Source: Lewinella sp. 4G2 (GTDB lineage: Bacteria > Bacteroidota > Bacteroidia > Chitinophagales > Saprospiraceae). Taken from it: a stretch of DNA of 64,000 bases. The stretch spans positions 558,001 through 622,000 of the forward strand of contig NZ_LVWJ02000014.1 in the NCBI RefSeq assembly GCF_001625015.1, in the 5' to 3' direction. The notes under the pieces were generated by a model. That model was not told the origin of the DNA and did no database searches. It worked only from the letters and a program-made list of their open reading frames with translations. The position numbers and the translations under genes were made by a program. Shown here piece by piece: positions 44,926 to 53,217 of this stretch (within the stretch, counting starts at the first letter, position 1; each line of letters opens with the position of its first letter).

Positions 44926-47724
44926 CTACCAAAAAACACCCAATACCCAAGCCATAATAGACCCCCCAAAACCCCAATCCCAAAAACACCCCAACCCAGT
45001 CAACGTAACCCCCGCCCAGTAATACGGGTGCGCAAACGCCCCCTCCCCAATCAACCCCAATTGCGCCAGACGGAGGGCTTCCGTCCGGTCCTTCCCCGCC
45101 TCCAGGTGTTCGTAAAAACTCACCATCAGATCCGCCGTCGCGCGGTCGTCAACGCGCCAGGCGGTGTTGAGGGTACTGCGGGCACCCGCCGCGGTGAAGG
45201 CACTGGCCAGACTGAGGGAAGTCTCCCCCGGCACGTACTTCCCCAAATTCGTTTCGCAGGCGGAGAGGGCCACCAACTCCGCCCGGATCGGGAGGGTAGC
45301 GATCTCCGGGTAGTAGAGGAGTTCTTCCGGATCCAATTCGTTGCCGGACTGGCTGAAGGCGATCCACGACCGGTTCGGGTCCGCCGCATCGCTGTAGCCG
45401 TGGGTGGAGAGGTGGAGGATGCCGGCTTCGGAAAGGGAACTCAGAAAGTTAGTCCGCGAGGCCTCCGGACCCAGCAGGGCTTTTCCACCCAATAAATCAG
45501 TAATGGAGCTTACCTCCCGCTCATTCTCCCCCAGCGGTTCGAGGGCACCAGCGAAGGTGGGGGCCAGCCCCAGCATCCCTCCCGATGATTGGACGTCCTC
45601 TTCTCCGCCTAGCAAAGTACTCAGCGAATAGGCGTGTTGCAGGGTGCAATGGGTACCCAGGTATTTGATTTCCTGGTAGTCAATGGGAGGGGCAACCGTC
45701 TTTCCTATCGGCACGGCGGCGAAGGGGAAATAGCTGAGGGCACCGTCCGGAATCAGCAGGAGACGACCTCCACCTCCCGGCTCTCCTACCCCATAACTTG
45801 GCACCTGCGGCGGCGCCCAACTCGTCCTGCCGGGTAGCGAAAGCAGTACAGAAAAGTCTGCACCGATCGCAAGAAATTCTTCCTCCAACTTCCGCTGCTC
45901 CTTCGGGCTTTTGAGGGACTTTTGCCGGTACGCGGACGCACGGATCACCGCACGGAAACGCTGGGTCGTCTCGCTCAAAGCCGCCGCGCCGGGCCATTCC
46001 CCGTACGCGATGTTGCCCGACTGGTCGACGTGGAAAAGGACGGACCGGCCCTCCATCACGTGAAACTGAACGAGGCGCGTTTCCCTTTTCTGGAGGTAGG
46101 CTACGATCTCCTTCCGGCTCAATTGAGCAGTGTCTCTAACCATTGGCGACTCATTGAGCCGCCGGATCCTGTCCCGCTCCAAACGCGCGGCAATCAGTTC
46201 GCTGGTGCGTTGCTTATCCGCCCCGGCGGTGGCCTCCAGCCGGCCGATGAGGCGATTGAGCGCCGACTCCCGTTTCGAGACATTTTGGCCTCGGCCGCCA
46301 AGGTGAGCGGAGAGGGTGTAAGCGCGGGCGGCATCGCTGAGGAGGAGGGCATCCCAGAGTAATTGATCATCGTTACTGGTGCGGTAAAGATCCAACGTAA
46401 CCGTCAGCGCGGAGTCGTAAAGTGGGCGGATATCAGCACTCAAAAAACGGCGGCTGGCGTCGGAGGTGACGCGGCGGCGCAGTTGGTCGTTGGCCGCGAT
46501 GGCCGACAGGTAATCCGTGCGGGCGGCGGCGGGAGTGCCTTCGTTTTTGAGGAAATCGGCGCGGCTTTCCAGCAGACTAGCCATCATGCCCAGACGCTCG
46601 TCACTCAGGTTGGTGAAGTGCTGTCGCGTATACCCGTCCTCCACGTACGCGAGGGAATCATTGAGGGTGGCAATGCTGGTATTCAGGGCTTCTAGGGCGG
46701 TAGTTGGGTCTTGCTCCAGTATCGCGATTCGGGCCAACACCAAGTGGGTGGGCGGGACCTCCAGGTAACCGGACGGAAAGAAACCCAACGCCCTTTCGGC
46801 GGCGGTGCGGGCCTGGACGGGACGTGCGTCTTCCACCTCCAACCGCGCCAGGTTGAGGTAGTAGATCCCTAGTTCTTCGGGCTCGCTGTAGTCGGGGAAC
46901 AATTGAATGGCCTCACTCAAGTGGCGGCGGGCCAACTCCGTTTCGTCGGCGGCGGCCGCCACGAGGTAGAGTGTGTTGTAGCAGGAGGACTGGAGTCCGA
47001 CGTCGCCTTCCGCCACCGCGTAATCCAGGGCCCGCCCCGTAAAGCGCCGGGCCTTTCCAAGGTCGCCCGACTGAGCGAAGTACAAGCCAAAATTGTAGTG
47101 CAGCAGGGCCGCTTCGTCGGTATAAACCGGACTGTCGGGGGCGTTGATCAACTCGTCGGCGCGCCGGGTGGCATCCGCAAGGAGCAAGTCATCCCGGCGG
47201 CGGGAGGCTATCCAGGCCAGATCGCCCAACGCCCGGACCCAGTTGATGGTATCCGGATGCGGCAAACCCGCGTAGGCCGCCGTGGCCCGGTACAGATGAG
47301 TAGCGGCACTATCCGGCTGGCCATTATTTACGAAGAGGGCGGCGAGATTAGCTTGGGATTTAGCGACGTCGTTGTGCAGTACCCCGAGTGCAGCTTGGCG
47401 AACAGCGATCGCTTCCCGGTAATGCCGCGCGGCGAGCTCGGGCCGGCCGGTGTACTGCGCGCAGACGCCCATCTTGTGGAGGGCGTACCCAGCCAAACTA
47501 TCGGTTACGGAATTTCCGTCAGCATCAACCATCGCTCGCTCGTAAAGCAGGTAGGCCGCTGCCCGCTCCCGGAGGCGGTAAACGGAATCCGCCCGCTCCA
47601 CGAGCAACGCGCGGTCGGGCACTTGCGCCATCGCGGGGACGGCACACAGCAGGAGGTAAAACAACAATTGAAAGCGAATAGGCACTCCCAAAAATAAACC
47701 GACCGGAGCGTAACGCCGGGCCAC
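44926..47724 (-). CDS. TPR-CHAT protein, secreted caspase-like peptidase candidate
   Basis: 932 residues. Signal peptide (FQLLFYLLLCAVPAMAQ), then about 12 helical TPR-like pairs (residues 35-400; for example YALHKMGVCAQYTGRPELAARHY), a helical linker (about 430-560), and a C-terminal CHAT domain (about 600-920). The His-Cys dyad is complete: His775 in LHLSTHGYSDA and Cys823 in LVALSACETNLG; the C-terminal GARSTLNTAWRVDDRAT and HPYYWAGVTLTG are also typical. CHAT domains are caspase-related cysteine peptidases; with the TPR they recognise partner peptides. It diverges from a subtilase gene with 70 bp between starts. The last 15 residues (WDWGFGGSIMAWVLG) are hydrophobic. It carries one 18-bp repeat (WAPPQVPS). 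Confidence 0.92.
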   Translation of the reverse strand: MARRYAPVGLFLGVPIRFQLLFYLLLCAVPAMAQVPDRALLVERADSVYRLRERAAAYLLYERAMVDADGNSVTDSLAGYALHKMGVCAQYTGRPELAARHYREAIAVRQAALGVLHNDVAKSQANLAALFVNNGQPDSAATHLYRATAAYAGLPHPDTINWVRALGDLAWIASRRRDDLLLADATRRADELINAPDSPVYTDEAALLHYNFGLYFAQSGDLGKARRFTGRALDYAVAEGDVGLQSSCYNTLYLVAAAADETELARRHLSEAIQLFPDYSEPEELGIYYLNLARLEVEDARPVQARTAAERALGFFPSGYLEVPPTHLVLARIAILEQDPTTALEALNTSIATLNDSLAYVEDGYTRQHFTNLSDERLGMMASLLESRADFLKNEGTPAAARTDYLSAIAANDQLRRRVTSDASRRFLSADIRPLYDSALTVTLDLYRTSNDDQLLWDALLLSDAARAYTLSAHLGGRGQNVSKRESALNRLIGRLEATAGADKQRTSELIAARLERDRIRRLNESPMVRDTAQLSRKEIVAYLQKRETRLVQFHVMEGRSVLFHVDQSGNIAYGEWPGAAALSETTQRFRAVIRASAYRQKSLKSPKEQRKLEEEFLAIGADFSVLLSLPGRTSWAPPQVPSYGVGEPGGGGRLLLIPDGALSYFPFAAVPIGKTVAPPIDYQEIKYLGTHCTLQHAYSLSTLLGGEEDVQSSGGMLGLAPTFAGALEPLGENEREVSSITDLLGGKALLGPEASRTNFLSSLSEAGILHLSTHGYSDAADPNRSWIAFSQSGNELDPEELLYYPEIATLPIRAELVALSACETNLGKYVPGETSLSLASAFTAAGARSTLNTAWRVDDRATADLMVSFYEHLEAGKDRTEALRLAQLGLIGEGAFAHPYYWAGVTLTGLGCFWDWGFGGSIMAWVLGVFW
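45800..45818 (-). repeat. 18-bp dispersed repeat, in the CHAT gene
   Basis: GGCACCTGCGGCGGCGCCC, one base from consensus; read as WAPPQVP on the coding strand, a third frame. Confidence 0.75.
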
Positions 47725-47737
47725 CTTTTCTCCATAG

Positions 47738-47769
47738 TTGTCATAACTACTACGCGTGGCCTATCTTTA
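47738..47769 (+). promoter_or_regulatory. Probable promoter of the subtilase gene
   Basis: TTG (47738-47740), 21-bp spacer, TATCTTTA (47762-47769), 25 nt before the ATG at 47795. Close to the Bacteroidota TTG / TAnnTTTG arrangement. It lies in the divergent space with the CHAT gene. Confidence 0.4.
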
Positions 47770-47794
47770 GTTGCCACACTTTCAAACCAAACCT

Positions 47795-49552
47795 ATGCCT
47801 CGCCTCACGCTCTTTTTCCAGCTGTTCCTTTGCTCCTGTACCCTCTTCGCTACGGTGAGCTGCGACGACCCAACGGCCGCCAACACCATGAAGTACAGCG
47901 AAGACGTCTGCAATACCGCCCCGGCTTTTGTGACCGAAATGCAATCCGAAAAGGGGCCGCAGGATATGGCGCCACCGGAAGAATCCTGCGCGCCGGAGAG
48001 TGCTTTTGGTCGGCAGTTCACCCTCGCCCCACCCCGCTCCGGCGAGTTGGTGCTCCACGTCGCCAGCGATTATACCGGGTACTATTTCCTGACGGTCTAT
48101 GGGCGCCGGGGCGACGAAACCTTCCCCCTCAGCGAATGCCTGACGAGTAAGGCCATCCACGAAGTGCTCCACGTACCCACCGGCCGCGAGAAATTGGAAA
48201 GCCTGCTCATCGAGGTCCGCTACGAAACCGGTCGGATCCTGGAGGCCAACCCCAAAGATGCCTTCATCAGCCTCATGGCCTATGATGGTGCTCCGAAGGC
48301 ATCCGAAGAAGCCGCCAAAAAGGGCTACCGCGATGACTGTGGCGATGGCGGCACAAACTGCTACGTCCTGAGCACCTGCGACCGCGGCATGAACCTCGAA
48401 CAGTGGGCTCGGGAGCTCGGCCTCGTCGTCACCGATGCGGCCGGCGGCGAGCGGGGCGCTATAGTCAACGCCTGCGTGCCCGAGGGCTTCAGCCTCCAAA
48501 CCACCACCCCGCCCCGGAACAGTGGCGGCAAGGTGAAGTCCATCGAACGCGATACGACCCAGGGCGAAATGGAGCGCAATTTCTTCATCGAAGTCGAGGA
48601 GATCACCCCCAACCCCGGCTTCGGCGAGTTATCGGATAAGCAGATCCTGGAAGCCTTCCCCTGCATGGAATACCAGCCGCGGAATGGTGACGGCGATGAC
48701 GTCATCGTAACCATCATCGATTCTGGTGTGGACGCCTCCGACCTCAGTTTCCGGCCCTGGGATAAGTACGCCGCACGGCGCAGTTTCGGCCGCTACCTCC
48801 CCCGGGGTGGCTACGGTTACGACTTCGTCAACGACGACCCTAAGCCCGACGACGAACTGAACCACGGCACCTACGTAGGTGGCGCCCTCATCAACGATTA
48901 CCGGGGCAAGGAGCGACTCACGGTCGTCCACCACAAGATCTTCGACGGGGCCGGCCGGGCCACCTACTTCGGCGCGATTGAAAGCATTTACGGGGCGATT
49001 GATCACAAGACCAACATCCTTTCCCTCTCCTGGGGCATCACCGATCCGAACGAGCCGGTGGCCCTCCGCTGCGCCATCGAGGAAGCGATGAAGAATGAAG
49101 TCATCGTCGTCACCAGCGCGGGCAACGCCGCCACCGACATCGACCGAACGCCCCAGTGGCCGGCGGCCTGGACGGGCCAGCGCAACTTCCCTACCCTCTT
49201 TTCCGTCGGTTCGTTCTGGCACCCCAACCTGTCCAAACGGGAAGTCTCCCGGGCGGATTATTCCAACTTCGGCGTCCAGCGCGTCAGCGTATACGGCTAC
49301 CTCGCCATGTTGGTGCCGGAGTACCGCCGTAAGGCGACCACCATGGCTTTTGGCACCTCCATCTCCGTCCCGCTCGTCGTCTCCAATCTAGCGGAGCGTT
49401 ACCGCCGGGGTAGTTCCCGCACGCGCCCGGAAGTCCTCAACGAGCGCGGCTCCGTCTTCTTCCCCAGCTGGCGGCGCGATGCGGCGGGCAACCCCATTCG
49501 GCCGCACGATGTGGAGTACGTGCCGGTGCGTTGTGCGGGTAAGGCACCCTAA
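47795..49552 (+). CDS. S8 subtilisin-family peptidase, secreted
   Basis: 585 residues from the ATG at 47795 (MPRLTLFFQLFLCSCTLF signal; either SPI or a weak lipobox at TVSC). An upstream ATG at 47771 would add 8 residues. About 280 residues of unrecognised N-terminal region with several Cys precede the peptidase domain: Asp309 in VTIIDSGVDAS, His357 in ELNHGTYVGGAL, the oxyanion Asn in VVTSAGNAATD and Ser522 in TMAFGTSISVP, so the triad is complete. No T9SS C-terminal domain. Divergent from the CHAT gene. Confidence 0.9.
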   Translation: MPRLTLFFQLFLCSCTLFATVSCDDPTAANTMKYSEDVCNTAPAFVTEMQSEKGPQDMAPPEESCAPESAFGRQFTLAPPRSGELVLHVASDYTGYYFLTVYGRRGDETFPLSECLTSKAIHEVLHVPTGREKLESLLIEVRYETGRILEANPKDAFISLMAYDGAPKASEEAAKKGYRDDCGDGGTNCYVLSTCDRGMNLEQWARELGLVVTDAAGGERGAIVNACVPEGFSLQTTTPPRNSGGKVKSIERDTTQGEMERNFFIEVEEITPNPGFGELSDKQILEAFPCMEYQPRNGDGDDVIVTIIDSGVDASDLSFRPWDKYAARRSFGRYLPRGGYGYDFVNDDPKPDDELNHGTYVGGALINDYRGKERLTVVHHKIFDGAGRATYFGAIESIYGAIDHKTNILSLSWGITDPNEPVALRCAIEEAMKNEVIVVTSAGNAATDIDRTPQWPAAWTGQRNFPTLFSVGSFWHPNLSKREVSRADYSNFGVQRVSVYGYLAMLVPEYRRKATTMAFGTSISVPLVVSNLAERYRRGSSRTRPEVLNERGSVFFPSWRRDAAGNPIRPHDVEYVPVRCAGKAP

Positions 49553-49566
49553 GATCTTACGCATTT

Positions 49567-49584
49567 GGGCGCTGCCGCAGGTGC
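49567..49584 (+). repeat. 18-bp dispersed repeat, intergenic
   Basis: GGGCGCTGCCGCAGGTGC, exact. It opens a longer repeated stretch (49561-49665) that matches 53941-54030, both continuing into GACGTTAGAAGCTAGATTTT and, further on, TGGATTCTG. Confidence 0.85.
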
Positions 49585-49590
49585 GATGGA

Positions 49591-49627
49591 TGTTGGGACG
49601 TTAGAAGCTAGATTTTAGATCTTAGAG
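49591..49627. repeat. TTAGAAGCTAGATTTTAGA repeat tract
   Basis: Same type as 7677-7742 and 53967-53997. Confidence 0.75.
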
Positions 49628-49681
49628 GGGAAGACCGGGCTGCTGACCTAGTTGGATTCTGGAGCGTTTTCACAAGATTTT

Positions 49682-49814
49682 GTCTGCAAAGGACCGGGCG
49701 CTCGGAGACCCTATGAGTTATCTACCACTAGGGTTTTGGAGCGGCCTTTGATCTTACGGAGCATCGCGAGTAAGATCAAAGGTTCTCCAAGCGCCCGGTT
49801 TTTGTCAAGCAGAC
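49682..49814. repeat. Three-way-junction structured element
   Basis: Closing stem ACCGGGCGCTCGGAGA (49693-49708) with TCTCCAAGCGCCCGGT (49784-49799), 15 of 16 paired, extended outward by GTCTGC (49682-49687) with GCAGAC (49809-49814). Inside: ACCCTA/TAGGGT (49708-49713 with 49729-49734) and a perfect 13-bp stem CCTTTGATCTTAC (49745-49757) with GTAAGATCAAAGG (49770-49782). The closing-stem sequence resembles the arms of the 151-bp repeats at 32.0-32.35 kb. The gap 49553-49946 has no gene. Confidence 0.75.
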
Positions 49815-49844
49815 TTAGAAATTTACAACTCCTGATTCCTTGGT

Positions 49845-49893
49845 TCAATGACTGCAGACTATAGGGTACAGACTACAGGCTAAAAACTCCAAC
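49845..49893. repeat. GACTGCAGACTATAG repeat tract
   Basis: Begins with CAATGACTGCAGACTATAG, as at 50441 and 54036; same family as the TAGTCTGTAG tracts at 35 kb read from the other strand. Confidence 0.75.
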
Positions 49894-49946
49894 CCCACGA
49901 TCGATCAGCCCACTTCACCCGTTTGGACTACACAACGCCCACGATC

Positions 49947-50378
49947 ATGGTCTCCGCCCGTATTGCCCATTACAAGTTCGAAGATGCCCGCGCCACCAAC
50001 TGGTCAATCGTTGTGATACACGTGCTAATGGCGGCCCTTTTATTGGTCCCGGACGACGTCCAACTTGCCACTTTCGGGCGGGGCCACCTCTGTTTATTGA
50101 TCGCGCTCATGTTCAGCGTCGCCCAGTACTATTACGACTGGCTGAACCAATCCATCAACTACGCAATAATTGGCTTTTACCTGGCCTTATTAGTCTTCGA
50201 TTTCTTGACTTTTGGTGTACCAGATGTTCTACTCCCCATTAGCGGTACGGGTCCTCCCTCCAAAGGATTTATGCTCGTCATGGTGGTCTACGCGCTCCCA
50301 ACCGTTTACGTAGGCTTGCGAGTAGTGGCCGTCGGCCAACTGATTTACCTGGTCATTACCAGAAGCAAATTGCGGTAA
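49947..50378 (+). CDS. Small integral membrane protein, unknown
   Basis: 143 residues from the ATG at 49947 (MVSARIAHYKFEDA); a TTG at 49923 would add 8 residues. Four hydrophobic helices (about 20-37, 45-63, 70-92 and 105-135). No family recognised. It lies between two repeat tracts of the same kind, on its own. Confidence 0.6.
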   Translation: MVSARIAHYKFEDARATNWSIVVIHVLMAALLLVPDDVQLATFGRGHLCLLIALMFSVAQYYYDWLNQSINYAIIGFYLALLVFDFLTFGVPDVLLPISGTGPPSKGFMLVMVVYALPTVYVGLRVVAVGQLIYLVITRSKLR

Positions 50379-50443
50379 ATTGAAGACCCGCATGCCCCGG
50401 GGAAAACGAAGAAATAAACAAGGTGGGCGGGTCGTGGTCCAAT

Positions 50444-50490
50444 GACTACAGACTATAGACTCCAGACTATAAACTACAGACTACAAACTT
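50444..50490. repeat. GACTACAGACTATAG repeat tract overlapping the MFS gene end
   Basis: Repeats of ACTACAGACTATAGACT. The minus-strand MFS gene runs into it: its last codons (KVCSL stop) are read from the repeat. Confidence 0.8.
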
Positions 50491-52036
50491 TCGACTCCAC
50501 CCCCACCTCATTCTCCCTCAACCACTCCCGGAACGCCTCCTCCCGGTCCGCATCGTACTGAGTAGTCTGGAAACGGACCGTACCGTGGCTAGCGTCCAAA
50601 ATGCTGGTGATTCTTTCTTCCACGCTATCGTCTTCCTCGTTAGAGATTTCCAGTTCCAGGGCGCCCGCACGGAAGCGGCTATCGCTTAGGCTATTCAATC
50701 GGGAGAGCAATTCTTCCCGGTTCTCCGAGTTTGGCGTGTAGGTACGGACGATTTGGCTGCGGCCGGTATTTGAGTTGAGGTCCTCCGCTCCTTTAATCAA
50801 CAGGGAACGATCCGCCAGTTCCAGGTCGATCTCCTTCGCCTGGTCCAATCGCAGGAAGTAGCCTGCAACAGCCATCGCTACTAATGTTCCGGCTGCGGCG
50901 TAGTGCCCCACGGGCAATCCGTACAGATCCGCCAGCCAGCCCCACAGCGCGGAACCAATGGCGAGGCATAAGGACACGGACATGATGTAATAGGCCATCC
51001 CCCGCGCGCCAAACCATCTTGGGAGGGAGTACTGGGTACTCGTCATCAAGGAGGTATACGCCGCTTGCCAGGAGGCCCCGCAGAGGGCCGCAAACCCTAA
51101 GCTGAGTGGCACGGAGGTAGACCAACCCAGTAGGCATAATCCCAGGGCCATCGTCATACTAGTACCCAGCATAACCCCATTGGCGCCGAACCGCTTGGTA
51201 AGCCAACCCATGGCAAAGCTAGAGATCACCGCCCCGCCGCCCGCAGCACCTACCAGGTAGCCATAAAGATCAGCTTGCCCCGCCAGTTGGTCCTTGGCTA
51301 CGAGGGGTAATAAGGCCCAGAGCGCACCCGCCGCGAAAAAGAAGGTCGCCGCCTTCACGATACTGTGGTTCAGCGCCGGCGTATGCCGGAAGAAGCGCCA
51401 CGAATCGCCGATCGCCAGGCTAAGCGGCGGATGCTTCTTTTCCTGAACGGCCTTCCGGTCGTCCCGCCAGAAGAAGATGTAGACGAGCACCGCCAGGAAA
51501 GTGGCCGCATCCACCCAGTAGGGCAGAGCAATGTTGAAGCGGGTAATGAGGTGGCCGCCTAAGGCCGGGCCCACCGACCGGCTCAGGTTGAAGGACATAC
51601 CCCCCAGATTCACGGCCAGCCGCAACTGCGCCTTCTCCACCAGCTGGGGAATAATGGCTGACATGATCGGCCGCGCAAAGGCCGCCCCCACCCCATTGAA
51701 GAAAGTGAAGACCAGCAACCAGGTGACCGTCGCCAGATCCAGGTACACGATCGTCGCAAAGGCCGCCGTGGAGATCGTCAGAAATACCTGCGCGATCAGC
51801 AGGCTTTTCCTCCGGTCGTATAAATCACCCAGGGCACCTGCCGGCAAAGCAAAAATGAAGAGTGGGATCGTGGTGGCGGACTGCACCAGTGAAACCATCA
51901 ACGCCGACCCATCCAGTTCCGTCATCAACCAACTCGAGGCAATGGCGAATAGCCAGGTGCCTACGTTGGAGACGAAGGTGGCCGTGATGAAGAGGATCAC
52001 TGGCCAGCCGAGCTTTTGTTTGGGGGCTTTACTCAC
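50474..52036 (-). CDS. MFS transporter (EntS/MFS_3 type) with C-terminal soluble extension
   Basis: 520 residues. About 12 membrane helices in residues 1-405, with ALPAGALGDLYDRRKSLLIAQ and NGVGAAFARPIMSAIIPQLV typical of the MFS_3 group (enterobactin exporter EntS and relatives). Residues 405-520 are a soluble domain: KEIDLELADRSLLIKG at its start, then REELLSRLNSLSDSRFRAGA and a final DREEAFREWLRENEVG. The extension may be regulatory. The cupin gene lies 5 bp upstream, so the two are one operon. The last residues derive from a repeat tract. Confidence 0.85.
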   Translation of the reverse strand: MSKAPKQKLGWPVILFITATFVSNVGTWLFAIASSWLMTELDGSALMVSLVQSATTIPLFIFALPAGALGDLYDRRKSLLIAQVFLTISTAAFATIVYLDLATVTWLLVFTFFNGVGAAFARPIMSAIIPQLVEKAQLRLAVNLGGMSFNLSRSVGPALGGHLITRFNIALPYWVDAATFLAVLVYIFFWRDDRKAVQEKKHPPLSLAIGDSWRFFRHTPALNHSIVKAATFFFAAGALWALLPLVAKDQLAGQADLYGYLVGAAGGGAVISSFAMGWLTKRFGANGVMLGTSMTMALGLCLLGWSTSVPLSLGFAALCGASWQAAYTSLMTSTQYSLPRWFGARGMAYYIMSVSLCLAIGSALWGWLADLYGLPVGHYAAAGTLVAMAVAGYFLRLDQAKEIDLELADRSLLIKGAEDLNSNTGRSQIVRTYTPNSENREELLSRLNSLSDSRFRAGALELEISNEEDDSVEERITSILDASHGTVRFQTTQYDADREEAFREWLRENEVGVESKVCSL

Positions 52037-52041
52037 GACTA

Positions 52042-52464
52042 TTACTTTACCTCCACCTTAGAAGAAACGTTGACCAGGGCACTTCCTTCTTCCCAGGCAT
52101 CCGCTAGATCGGTCTGTAACCATTCGGGGCTGAGGTGAATGTCCAGTGAATCCAATTTACCCGGCCCCAGGTTCTGGTAGCCGTGCGGTACGTTGGCCGG
52201 GCCGTAGATGATATCCCCCGCTTCGGCGTCGATGATTTGGTCACCCACCGTGAAACGGGCGCGGCCTTCCTGAATGGTAAAGATCTCGTCGTAGGGGTGC
52301 ACGTGCAGCGTCGGCCCCTCCCCCACTACGTCGGTGACGTACCGGATCAGCGTGATTTGGGTACCGACATCCTGTCCCTGAAAGAGACCACGGAGTTTTT
52401 CGTTCGGGTGCTGCCACTCGGAGGCATTCACTTTGGTTGGTTTGTTTAGAGATGCGCGGGGCAT
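52042..52464 (-). CDS. Cupin-domain protein
   Basis: 140 residues from the ATG at 52464 (MPRASLNKPTKVNASEW); the frame is open to 52521 without family character. Single cupin barrel: metal-site HVHPYDEIFTIQEGRARFTVG with His-His-Glu and, 40 residues later, GPANVPHGYQNLG with the third His. Small cupins act as sensors or enzymes, and several pair with exporters. Starts the operon with the MFS gene, and the TTACAT dyad lies 76 bp upstream. Confidence 0.85.
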   Translation of the reverse strand: MPRASLNKPTKVNASEWQHPNEKLRGLFQGQDVGTQITLIRYVTDVVGEGPTLHVHPYDEIFTIQEGRARFTVGDQIIDAEAGDIIYGPANVPHGYQNLGPGKLDSLDIHLSPEWLQTDLADAWEEGSALVNVSSKVEVK

Positions 52465-52539
52465 GGTTATGCTTTTAATCCTCCACTCCGTGGAAGGTGG
52501 TGATGGTACCGCCCGGGCCACGCCGTAGTTCGTTTATCA

Positions 52540-52561
52540 TTACATGTATCAACATATGTAA
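52540..52561. promoter_or_regulatory. Candidate operator for the Crp/Fnr-like regulator
   Basis: TTACAT-N10-ATGTAA, a 22-bp dyad in the divergent space between the cupin-MFS operon and the regulator gene. Dimeric Crp/Fnr-type proteins bind inverted repeats of this size. It is 51 bp before the regulator ATG. Confidence 0.55.
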
Positions 52562-52611
52562 ACGGCGCTGCGTCCGCTCAACCATCCAAATCAGGGGAAT
52601 GTATTAGGCCT

Positions 52612-53217
52612 ATGTCCGACGATCCCGAAGCCCTTTTTCTCGCTTTCCGCCAGCGTCTCTCCCGGTACGGATCTTTGACGGATACCACCTTCGCGGCCCT
52701 GCGCAATATCAGTACGGTCCGCCACTACCCCGCAGGCGCGTCGCTTCTAGAGTTAGGCGAAATAGCCCACGAGCGATTCTACGTTTATTCCGGGCTCGTA
52801 GTTTCCCTCTACGCCAGCCGCAACGGGAACCCTCACCTGAAGAACTTCTTCGTGGCCGATGAGCTGGCCGGTTCCGTTGCGTCTTTACTGGGAAGCACGC
52901 CATCCGCTTTTGCGCTGGTGGCCCGGGAGGATACCACCGTCGTTGCCTGGCAGGAAGCCCCTTACCAACAACTGGTAACGCGCTGCCCAGACCTCAACCA
53001 GCAGTACCGCCGCCACATCGAAGCAAGCTGGATCATCCGCAACGAGCAACGCCAACTCGCCTTCGCTACCCTGACGGCCGCCGAGCGCTACGTAGATTTC
53101 CTGAGCGAATACCCCGATCTGGAACAACGCGTCAGTCAACGCGACGTGGCGGCCTACCTCGGCATCACCCCCACCCAACTGAGCCGCATCCGGCGTAAAG
53201 TGTACCAGCAGCAATGA
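52612..53217 (+). CDS. Crp/Fnr-family transcription regulator
   Basis: 201 residues. Cyclic-nucleotide-binding-type beta-roll (about 35-130, AGASLLELGEIAHERFYVYSG) and a C-terminal HTH (about 172-196, SQRDVAAYLGITPTQLSRIRR). There is no Cys cluster for an Fe-S sensor and no full cAMP phosphate cassette, so the effector is unknown. It is divergent from the cupin-MFS operon and overlaps the GNAT gene by 4 bp (ATGA). Confidence 0.88.
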   Translation: MSDDPEALFLAFRQRLSRYGSLTDTTFAALRNISTVRHYPAGASLLELGEIAHERFYVYSGLVVSLYASRNGNPHLKNFFVADELAGSVASLLGSTPSAFALVAREDTTVVAWQEAPYQQLVTRCPDLNQQYRRHIEASWIIRNEQRQLAFATLTAAERYVDFLSEYPDLEQRVSQRDVAAYLGITPTQLSRIRRKVYQQQ

